From: Caballeronia turbans
GTDB lineage: Bacteria; Pseudomonadota; Gammaproteobacteria; Burkholderiales; Burkholderiaceae
DNA length: 43,373 nucleotides
NCBI GenBank assembly: GCA_001544655.2
Contig: FCOD02000042.1
Location: forward strand, 1 to 43,373
Direction: 5' to 3'
The position numbers and the translations under genes are program-made. Under the pieces are notes generated by a model. It was not told the DNA's origin, did no database searches, and worked only from the letters and a program-made list of their open reading frames with translations. Shown here piece by piece: positions 17,215 through 23,928 of the stretch; within the stretch, counting starts at the first letter, position 1; every line of letters starts with the position of its first letter.

Positions 17215-18018
17215 ATGGTAGAAACGATTCCTTCCTTCGGTCTCGGCACGTTCCGCGTCGATGCCGCGAAAACCACGAACGCGGTCAAGAGCGCGCTCTC
17301 GATCGGTTACCGTCATATCGATACGGCGCAGTTCTACAACAACGAGGCTGCCGTCGGTCAGGGCGTGCGCGAATCGGGCGTGCCGCGCGACGACATCTGG
17401 GTCACGACGAAAGTCTGGTGGGAGCGGCTCTCGCGCGATGCGCTCATCGCGAGCCTGAAGGACAGTCACGCGAAGCTCGATATCGGCACGATCGATCTCG
17501 CGCTCGTGCACTGGCCGTCGCCCGACGGCGCGGTGCCGATCGCCGAAACGCTCGCCGCGATGCAGGAAGCACAGAAGCTCGGTCTGATCCGTCATTACGG
17601 CGTGTCGAATTTCACCGCGCCGCTGCTCGAAGAGGCGCTGCAGGCGCCGGGCGGCAAGGAGATCGTCACGAACCAGTTCGAGGTGAGCCCGTTTCTCGCG
17701 AACCGCAAGCTCGTCGACGCGACGCAGCAGCTCGGCGTCAAGGTGACCGCGTACATGCCGCTCGGCGAAGGCCGCGCGCATACGGACGCGACGCTCAAGG
17801 CGATCGCGCAAAAGCACAACGCGACGCCCGCGCAGGTGACCTTCGCGTGGCTCCTGTCGCGCGATATCGTGGTGCTGTCGGCATCGACGAATCGAGAGCA
17901 TCAGCAGGCGAACTGGGACGCGCAGAAGCTGAAGCTCGACGCCGACGACATCGCAAGGATCGACGCGCTCGACGAAGGCAAGCGTCACGCGAATCCGCCG
18001 TTCGCGCCGAAGTGGTGA
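17215..18018 (+). CDS. dkgB: Aldo/keto reductase, 2,5-diketogluconate reductase B type
   Basis: 267 residues, a single (beta/alpha)8 barrel. The catalytic tetrad is complete: D36 and Y41 in YRHIDTAQFYNNE, K66 in VTTKVW, H99 in LALVHWPS. NADPH-binding C-terminal segment ends with LSASTNREHQQAN. DkgB-like enzymes reduce 2,5-diketo-D-gluconate and methylglyoxal. CAGGAG lies before the start. The genome neighbourhood also has a ketogluconate operon, but 10 kb away and on the other strand, so a link is speculative. Confidence 0.85.
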   Translation: MVETIPSFGLGTFRVDAAKTTNAVKSALSIGYRHIDTAQFYNNEAAVGQGVRESGVPRDDIWVTTKVWWERLSRDALIASLKDSHAKLDIGTIDLALVHWPSPDGAVPIAETLAAMQEAQKLGLIRHYGVSNFTAPLLEEALQAPGGKEIVTNQFEVSPFLANRKLVDATQQLGVKVTAYMPLGEGRAHTDATLKAIAQKHNATPAQVTFAWLLSRDIVVLSASTNREHQQANWDAQKLKLDADDIARIDALDEGKRHANPPFAPKW

Positions 18019-18037
18019 CACGCACGCGTCCAACGCA

Positions 18038-18064
18038 GCCCGGCCGTGAACGCCGGGCTTTTTT
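18038..18064 (+). terminator. Intrinsic terminator after the GST-AKR operon
   Basis: GCCCGGC, loop CGTGAAC, GCCGGGC and six T: a perfect 7-bp GC stem with a T tract, 19 bp after the stop codon. Confidence 0.9.
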
Positions 18065-18167
18065 GCGTCCGTCGCGGGCGTTTTCGAGCGCGTTCCGGCA
18101 CGGCGCAATGCTATCCTTGCGAGTCGCTTATTCCGTTTGCTTCTAAGCTTTCCACGATTCAGCAAAA

Positions 18168-19904
18168 GTGCTCTCATTCCTGCTCAAGCTGCGGACTCGC
18201 GCGCAACGTCTCTTCCGTCTGTCGGACTCGCATACGATGCTCGTCTGGGCGGTCGTCGTCGGCGTGGCGGGCGCCTTCGCGACTTCCGTCTTTCGCGAAG
18301 GCATTCAGATCCTGCAACGTCTGCTGGGCAATCCTTCGGAAGGCCTCGTCGCGCTCGCGCATACCTTGCCCTGGCCCGTGCGGATCCTGCTGCCGGCCGT
18401 GGGCGGCCTCATCGCGGGTGCGTGTCTGCTGATCGCGCGCAAGCACGCGAGCAAGAACGCGAGCACGGACTACATGGAAGCCGTCACCATCGGCGATGGC
18501 GTCGTGCCCGTGTGGCAGAGTCTCTGGCGCAGCCTGTCCTCGCTCATCACGATTTCGAGCGGCGGTTCCATCGGCCGCGAAGGCTCGATGGTGCAGCTCG
18601 CCGCGCTCGCGTCGTCGCTCATCGGGCGCTGGGTCCACTTCGATCCGCCGCGCCTGCGCCTGCTCGTCGCCTGCGGCGCGGCCGCCGGTATCACGTCGGC
18701 GTATAACGCGCCCATCGCCGGCGCGTTCTTCGTCACGGAGCTCGTGCTCGGCTCAATGGCGATGGAGAGCTTCGGACCGATCGTCGTCTCGTCGGTCGTC
18801 GCCAATATCACGATGCGCGAGTTCGCCGGTTATCGCCCGCCATACGAGATGCCGGTGTTTCCGACCGTGACGGGTGTCGAAGTGCTGCTCTTCGTCGTGC
18901 TCGGGTTGTTGTCGGGCGTGCTCGCGCCACATTTTCTGCGCTTGCTCGCAGCATCGAGAAAGCGCTTTTCGACGCTGCCCTTGCCATTGCCGCTGCGCCT
19001 CGCGCTCGGCGGGCTGATCGTCGGCGTGATTTCGATCTGGTGGCCCGAGGTCTGGGGCAACGGTTATGAAGTCGTGAACTCGCTGCTGCACGAGCCGTGG
19101 ACGTGGACCGCGCTGCTCACCGTGCTCGTCTTCAAGCTTATCGCGACGGCGGCCACCGCCGGCTCGGGCGCGGTCGGCGGCATCTTCACGCCGACGCTTT
19201 TCGTCGGCGCGGTGCTCGGCTGCCTGTACGGCATCGGCGTGCACACGATCTGGCCGGACTCGACGTCCGCGCCCTTCGCCTACGCGATGGTCGGCATGGG
19301 CGCGTTTCTCGCCGCCGCCACGCACGCGCCTCTCATGGCGATCCTGATGATCTTCGAGATGACGCTCTCGTATCAGGTCATGCTGCCGCTGATGGTCTCG
19401 TGCGTGATCGCCTACTTCATCGCGCGCACGTCCGAGCAGACGTCGATGTATGAAGTCACGCTGCGCCGCAATCGTGAAGAAAAAGAGCGCCTGCGCCTCG
19501 CCGCGACGCAGATGCGCGAGCTCGTCAAGCCTGCGGATACCGTCGTGCCGCTCACCGCGAACATCAAGGACATGACGCGCGTCTTCCTCGAATATCCGGT
19601 GAAGTATCTCTACGTGGTCGACGAAGCCGAGCGCTTTCGCGGCGTGGTCGCCCTGAAGGACATCACCTCCGATCTGCTCGACGAGCACGACACCAAAACC
19701 AAGACCGCCGCGGACTATCTCCAGCCGCAATTCGACGTCCTCACGCCCGACATGTCGCTCGGCGAGGCGCTCCAGCACTTCCTCGCATTCCAGGGCGAGC
19801 GGCTTCCGGTGATCGAGAAAAAGACGCAGCCGCTCCTGCTCGGCGTCGTGTACAAAACATCTCTTCTGGACGCATACTTCCGTTTGAACCCGACGTCGCG
19901 CTGA
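18168..19904 (+). CDS. CLC-family chloride channel/antiporter with C-terminal CBS domains
   Basis: 578 residues. The membrane part holds the CLC signatures GSIGREGSMVQ (136-140 GREGS; gating glutamate E138 present), GAVGGIFTPTLFVG and GMGAFLAAATHAPLMA. After about residue 430 two CBS domains follow (PLTANIKDMTRVFLEYP...; DVLTPDMSLGEALQHFLAFQGERLPVI), which usually bind nucleotides and modulate gating. Retention of the glutamate fits either a Cl-/H+ antiporter or a gated channel. Start is a GTG at 18168, with weak ribosome binding; an ATG at 18237 would lose the first 23 residues but keep the membrane core. Confidence 0.85.
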   Translation: MLSFLLKLRTRAQRLFRLSDSHTMLVWAVVVGVAGAFATSVFREGIQILQRLLGNPSEGLVALAHTLPWPVRILLPAVGGLIAGACLLIARKHASKNASTDYMEAVTIGDGVVPVWQSLWRSLSSLITISSGGSIGREGSMVQLAALASSLIGRWVHFDPPRLRLLVACGAAAGITSAYNAPIAGAFFVTELVLGSMAMESFGPIVVSSVVANITMREFAGYRPPYEMPVFPTVTGVEVLLFVVLGLLSGVLAPHFLRLLAASRKRFSTLPLPLPLRLALGGLIVGVISIWWPEVWGNGYEVVNSLLHEPWTWTALLTVLVFKLIATAATAGSGAVGGIFTPTLFVGAVLGCLYGIGVHTIWPDSTSAPFAYAMVGMGAFLAAATHAPLMAILMIFEMTLSYQVMLPLMVSCVIAYFIARTSEQTSMYEVTLRRNREEKERLRLAATQMRELVKPADTVVPLTANIKDMTRVFLEYPVKYLYVVDEAERFRGVVALKDITSDLLDEHDTKTKTAADYLQPQFDVLTPDMSLGEALQHFLAFQGERLPVIEKKTQPLLLGVVYKTSLLDAYFRLNPTSR

Positions 19905-19946
19905 AACTGCGCAGCCATGCAATTTCGCGGCGCGCAATGACGCGTG

Positions 19947-20058
19947 CGCGCGTCTTTCGCGCGAGTCGGACCGACTTCAGAATTCACTCGAAATACGTCC
20001 GCGCGACGCCCACTCGTCGCGCCCGTGCGCGCATCGTCCGAACGGACCGCGCGCACGG
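19947..20058. other. Run of four perfect hairpins, candidate structured RNA or leader
   Basis: Within the 228-bp gap after the CLC gene: 19947-19963 (CGCGCG stem, TCTTT loop), directly joined to 19964-19976 (AGTCGG/CCGACT); then 20001-20022 (GCGCGACG/CGTCGCGC), directly joined to 20023-20058 (10-bp CCGTGCGCGC stem with an inner GTCCG/CGGAC stem). No T-runs follow. It could be a transcript end for clcA, a 5' leader of the small gene at 20133, or a small RNA. GC-rich DNA makes short palindromes common, so this is tentative. Confidence 0.35.
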
Positions 20059-20132
20059 CGGGCAGCGCATAGGCGCACCGGCATAGGCTTTGCTTGGTGC
20101 CTTACGCTGCTTACGTGAGGAGGGGTTGCCCT

Positions 20133-20399
20133 ATGAAGACCTCAACGTTGTTGTCGATGGCCCTGGTTTCGGTCTCGTGCTATGCCGCGCCGCTGCACAC
20201 GGGTTCGACGGACGAATCCACCGCCACCATTGCCGCGACGCGCGCCGCGCTGCGTGTGAACGCCGCGCCCGTTGCGCCGCCCGCGCCCGACGTCTCGGCG
20301 CAGGACCTCGATCACGCGCGCTGGCGTCACGTGCCGCTGCCCAAGTCCCGAGCGCCGAACCACGGCATGGCGAGCCAGCCCATTCAGGTGCAGACCTGA
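20133..20399 (+). CDS. Small exported protein of unknown function
   Basis: 88 residues. Starts MKTSTLLSMALVSVSCYAAP, a signal peptide with probable cleavage after CYA; the Cys is not in a good lipobox. The mature part is Ala/Pro-rich, ends NHGMASQPIQVQT and shows no domain I recognise. GAGGAGGGG lies before the ATG, a strong ribosome-binding site. 39 bp before the DUF2795 gene. Confidence 0.65.
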   Translation: MKTSTLLSMALVSVSCYAAPLHTGSTDESTATIAATRAALRVNAAPVAPPAPDVSAQDLDHARWRHVPLPKSRAPNHGMASQPIQVQT

Positions 20400-20438
20400 C
20401 GCACCCTTCTCTCCACTGACTCGACTCTGGACCTCGGA

Positions 20439-20681
20439 ATGACCGACACGCACGCAAACCACGCCTTGAACGACGAACCGATCGACGATGAAATCGCCCA
20501 GGTCCTGCGCCTCGTGAAGTATCCCGCCAACAAGGACGCGATCGTCGATGCAGCACGCGAAGCGGGCGTCTCCAATGACGTCATCACCGTGTTCGACGGG
20601 CTGCCCGAACAGGATTACCCGGACGCGAACGCCGTCGAGCAACTGCTCGGCAGCAACGGCGGACCGGGCATTTCCGTCTGA
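20439..20681 (+). CDS. DUF2795 family small protein
   Basis: 80 residues, acidic, soluble. The core VLRLVKYPANKDAIVDAAREAGVSNDVITVFDGLPEQDYPDANAVEQLL is the DUF2795 helical domain (YP at its start and LP.. Y near the end). Function unknown; such proteins are common and short in proteobacteria. Likely co-transcribed with the exported protein gene. Confidence 0.8.
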   Translation: MTDTHANHALNDEPIDDEIAQVLRLVKYPANKDAIVDAAREAGVSNDVITVFDGLPEQDYPDANAVEQLLGSNGGPGISV

Positions 20682-20778
20682 TCGTCCCCGTTGCGAACGA
20701 AATGGGCGCCGTTGCTCGCACGGTTCCGGTCAGGTCATACAAAACGTTATTCATCAAAGACTTAACGACGATACGCGA

Positions 20779-21081
20779 GCCTTTTCAACACTGCTATCCA
20801 CAGAAATTGTGGATAAGTCGGGCGTCGGATCGGCGAAGCTCGGGATGGCAAAAACGTGGCGCGATCCGCGTCGCGCCGGGATTACGCCGCGAAATCAAGA
20901 AACTAGACGAGTCGCCAAGCGGTTTTCCACAGCCCTTTCCCCTTGCGCTGGGGATAAGTTATGCAGAGGCCGGCACGTGTTGACGCGTCGTGAAGCGCAC
21001 CTGACTTTTCCTTGGGCGCCAGTCATTTAGCAGACTTTTGGGCGCCTTTTCAACAGAGTGCTCCCCAGTTCGTGTGGACAA
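20779..21081. other. Cluster of DnaA-box-like sites in a 510-bp intergenic region
   Basis: Between the DUF2795 gene and cruR no credible gene is seen. Five DnaA-box-like 9-mers occur: 20794-20802 CTATCCACA, 20808-20816 TGTGGATAA (perfect), 20923-20931 TTTTCCACA, 20949-20957 TGGGGATAA, 21073-21081 TGTGGACAA; all but one differ from TTATCCACA or its complement at a single base. The first two make an inverted repeat (TATCCACA-N5-TGTGGATA). The exact 12-mer GCCTTTTCAACA flanks the cluster at 20779 and 21044, and TTGGGCGCC occurs twice at about 21012 and 21038. No repA, parAB or dnaA is near. It may be a DnaA-titration or regulatory locus. Confidence 0.5.
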
Positions 21082-21193
21082 CCCGCGACGTCATGCCCGC
21101 CGTCTGATCCCGGAATTTATGCGCTTTGGCTTTCTAATACGAAGTAACCGGGTGGCATAATCCCGCACTCCGGATTTGAACACGCCTTCCTCC

Positions 21194-21574
21194 ATGCGCA
21201 GTCGCTTCCATCAACGAACGGGTTCAGTGCTGGCATTGCTCGCAATGCTGCTGATCACGTTCGCGCCGATGGTCTCGCAGCTGCTCGCGGCCGATGCGCG
21301 CGCCGGTGACCTGAGCGCCGAACTCTGCTCGGTGCATGGGTCGAAGGTCGAGCCAGCCGGCCATCACGCACCGGACACGCTCGCTCATCTCGACGATCAG
21401 GCCTGCGGCTACTGCCATTTCTTCGCGCATGCGCCCGCGATTTCGAGCGCACGCGCCTCGGCGACGCTCGATGTCCCGGCGCGCCGCACCGTCGTCGTCG
21501 CGCTCGTTAGCGTCGAGCGCCCCGCTCCTGCGTTCACCACAGCGCAATCACGCGCTCCACCGGTTCTCATCTGA
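21194..21574 (+). CDS. cruR: DUF2946 protein, CruR-type copper-responsive upstream ORF
   Basis: 126 residues. N-terminal hydrophobic segment (SVLALLAMLLITFAPMVSQLLA), C45/H48 (ELCSVHG), then CXXC at C71-C74 in ACGYCHFFAH with H75 and H79, and a C-terminal RAPPVLI at 120-126. In Bordetella pertussis a DUF2946 uORF, CruR, senses copper during its own translation by CXXC and uses a C-terminal RAPP motif for translation arrest; copper leads to Rho-dependent termination before a TonB-dependent transporter gene. Both motifs and the same downstream gene type are here. Start at ATG 21194 is uncertain; an in-frame TTG at 21176 is possible. The true product may have no function beyond regulation. Confidence 0.8.
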   Translation: MRSRFHQRTGSVLALLAMLLITFAPMVSQLLAADARAGDLSAELCSVHGSKVEPAGHHAPDTLAHLDDQACGYCHFFAHAPAISSARASATLDVPARRTVVVALVSVERPAPAFTTAQSRAPPVLI

Positions 21575-21671
21575 CTTCGTCCAAACGGATCGATGCCATC
21601 GCGGCGTCGAATGGCGTCGCGCGCCGGTAGCGTCGCGCCACGCGTTTTCATCACGAATTCGAAGAAGAACC

Positions 21672-21782
21672 ATGCTCACTCTTTCAGCGAGCGGCGGCTT
21701 CGTGCCGTCCGTACATCTGCACACGCACACGCGCGGCGATTGCGCGTCCCGATCAATCGACATCGGGAGGACGCAACCATGA
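21672..21782 (+). CDS. 36-codon His-rich ORF overlapping the receptor start
   Basis: MLTLSASGGFVPSVHLHTHT continues with RGDCASRSIDIG and ends in TGA at 21780-21782, sharing ATGA (21779-21782) with the receptor start. It has an AG-rich stretch (GAAGAAGAA) before its ATG. HLHTHTRGDC is metal-binding in appearance. It lies in the cruR-receptor gap where copper-controlled termination would act, so translation of it could couple to the receptor. It could also be chance: short, and no homologue recognised. Confidence 0.4.
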   Translation: MLTLSASGGFVPSVHLHTHTRGDCASRSIDIGRTQP

Positions 21783-23893
21783 AGCGAGTCGTCCGGCAAA
21801 ACGCCCTCGTCACGGGCATCAGCATCACCGCGCTGTTCGCCACGCGCGCCTTCGCTCAAGCCGCACAAACCACGGAAACCGGCGAGCCCGCGGCGCTCCC
21901 CGCCGTGATCGTAAAGGGACAGGCGCAACATTCGCTGACATCGCACAACGTCGCCGAGGAGAAGCGCGCGCTCGATCAGACGGTCGGCTCCGTCGGCTTC
22001 GTGGACAGCGCGGACTACCAGAACACCTACGCCTTCACGCTGCGCGACGTCCTCAAGAACGTGCCCGGCGTCTTCGTGCAGAACCGCTACGGACAGGAGC
22101 TGCGCGTGTCCATTCGCGGTTCGGGGCTTGCGCGCGGCTACCATACGCGCGGCCTCGAGATCCTGCAGGACGGCATTCCGACCAATCTCGCCGATGGCAG
22201 CGGCGACTATTACCAGATCGATCCGCTCGCGCTGCAGTCCGCCGATGTCTATAAAGGCGGCAACGGCCTGGCGTATGGATCGTCGATGATGGGCGGCGCG
22301 ATCGATTTCGTGACCCCCAGCGCCTACACCGCCGATGCGCCCAACATCCTGCGGCTCGAAGGCGGCAGCTTCGGCACGGTGCGGGGCAGCGCGCAGTTTT
22401 CGCGCGTGATGGGGCCGCTGGATTTCATCGGCACGTTCTCCGTGAATCATGCAGACGGCTATCGCGATCACGAGCGCGGCCAGTACGAACAGTTCAACGC
22501 GAATATCGGCTATCGCTTCTCGCCGGATGTCGAGACGCGCTTCTATCTCGGCGCGTATGTCGTGGACCAGCAGCTTCCCGGCACGCTGTCGCTGAGCGAC
22601 GCGCTGAACAACCCGACCAAGGCATCGCCGAGCGCACTTTCCGGCGATCAGGCGCGAGATACGCGCACCGAGCGCATCGCCAACAAGACGACGGTCAAGC
22701 TCGATGCCGGCCAGCTCGACTTCGTCACCTGGGCCATCCACAAGAGTCTGTATCACCCGATCTTCCAGGTCATCGATCAGGACGGCTGGACCTACGGCTT
22801 CGCGCCGCGCTATACCGCGACATTCAACGCCGGCGGGATGCGCAACGACGTCATCGCCGGCGCGCGCTTCTTCGGCGGCACTACGCAGGCGCGGCAGTAC
22901 GTCAACGTGTCGGGCAACGAAGGCGCACAGACACTCGACTCGACGCAAAGCGCCTACAACTACGAGGCGTATGTCGAGGACCGCCTGTTCCTCCTGCCGA
23001 CGGTCGCCCTGATGGCCGGTTTCAAGGCTTTGCGCGACGTGCGCAAGTACGTCGATCACGGCGGCCTCGCGGCCGACCCGAACTACAAGTCGGCGAGCGA
23101 GACGTTCAGCGGCGTGAATCCCAAGCTCGGCGTGATGTGGCAGCCGAATCGCGAGATCCAGGCGTATGTGGACATCACCCGCAGCCAGGACGTGCCCGAT
23201 TTCACCGATCTCACGCAGACCTTCGCGAACACCACGCGCTTCACGCCGCTCACGTCGCAACACGCGTGGACGCTCGAACTCGGCACGCGCGGCACACGCG
23301 ATCGCGTGAGCTGGGACCTCACCGCGTATCGCTCGCTCGTGCGCGACCAGTTGCTTCAATACACGACCAATCCCGACATACCTGCATCGACCTTCAATGC
23401 GAACAAGACGGTGCTGCAGGGCATCGAGGCGGGGGTATCGGTGGATGTGTGGCGTGACGTTACGCACCCGGGCGCCGGCGACAAGATCACGCTATCCGGC
23501 TTGTGGAATCTCAGCGACTTCCGCTTCAAGGACGATCCGCAGTACGGCAACAACCGCATCGCGGGCGTGCCGGTCAATGTGATTCGCGCGGTGCTCGGCT
23601 ACTCGCGGCCCAACGGATTTCACGTGTCCGCATCGGTCGACTGGGTGCCGGCGGGCGCCTGGGCCGACGACGCCAACACGCTTCGCGTGCCGGGCTATAC
23701 GCTCCTCGGCGTGCAGGCGGGAATGGATTTCCGCAACGGCCTGTCGGTCTTTCTCGATGCGCGCAATCTGACCAACAAGCGCTATGTGAGCGACATCAGC
23801 ACTATCGCGAATGCGCAAACGGCGGCGTCGACGGCGATCTTTTATCCGGGCGAAGGCCGCACTGTGTTCGCGGGCGTGCGGTACGCGTTCTAA
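21779..23893 (+). CDS. TonB-dependent outer-membrane receptor
   Basis: 704 residues. Signal peptide MKRVVRQNALVTGISITALF...AFAQ, a TonB-box-like LPAVIVKG, then the plug domain (about 60-190: TLRDVLKNVPGVFVQNRYGQ, VSIRGSGLARGY, ILQDGIPTNLADGSG, VYKGGNGLAYG), and a 22-stranded barrel ending in a terminal Phe (VRYAF). It imports a ligand across the outer membrane using TonB-ExbBD energy. The plug resembles FecA/siderophore-type receptors, but the upstream CruR-type ORF suggests copper-regulated expression; the ligand is unknown. A good GGGAGG precedes the ATG at 21779. Confidence 0.85.
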   Translation: MKRVVRQNALVTGISITALFATRAFAQAAQTTETGEPAALPAVIVKGQAQHSLTSHNVAEEKRALDQTVGSVGFVDSADYQNTYAFTLRDVLKNVPGVFVQNRYGQELRVSIRGSGLARGYHTRGLEILQDGIPTNLADGSGDYYQIDPLALQSADVYKGGNGLAYGSSMMGGAIDFVTPSAYTADAPNILRLEGGSFGTVRGSAQFSRVMGPLDFIGTFSVNHADGYRDHERGQYEQFNANIGYRFSPDVETRFYLGAYVVDQQLPGTLSLSDALNNPTKASPSALSGDQARDTRTERIANKTTVKLDAGQLDFVTWAIHKSLYHPIFQVIDQDGWTYGFAPRYTATFNAGGMRNDVIAGARFFGGTTQARQYVNVSGNEGAQTLDSTQSAYNYEAYVEDRLFLLPTVALMAGFKALRDVRKYVDHGGLAADPNYKSASETFSGVNPKLGVMWQPNREIQAYVDITRSQDVPDFTDLTQTFANTTRFTPLTSQHAWTLELGTRGTRDRVSWDLTAYRSLVRDQLLQYTTNPDIPASTFNANKTVLQGIEAGVSVDVWRDVTHPGAGDKITLSGLWNLSDFRFKDDPQYGNNRIAGVPVNVIRAVLGYSRPNGFHVSASVDWVPAGAWADDANTLRVPGYTLLGVQAGMDFRNGLSVFLDARNLTNKRYVSDISTIANAQTAASTAIFYPGEGRTVFAGVRYAF

Positions 23894-23928
23894 CCGCGCG
23901 GCAATCGACCGGCACGTGCGTCACCCGG

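Noticed and set aside
20702-20983. 93-codon frame in the DnaA-box region
   Set aside because: No ribosome-binding site, no protein-like sequence and overlaps the DnaA-box cluster.
21120-21175. Promoter-like CATAAT before cruR
   Set aside because: No -35 element at a suitable distance; left as a possible -10 only.
21548-23467. 639-codon minus-strand frame opposite the TonB receptor
   Set aside because: Shadow frame of the receptor gene; composition unlike a protein.
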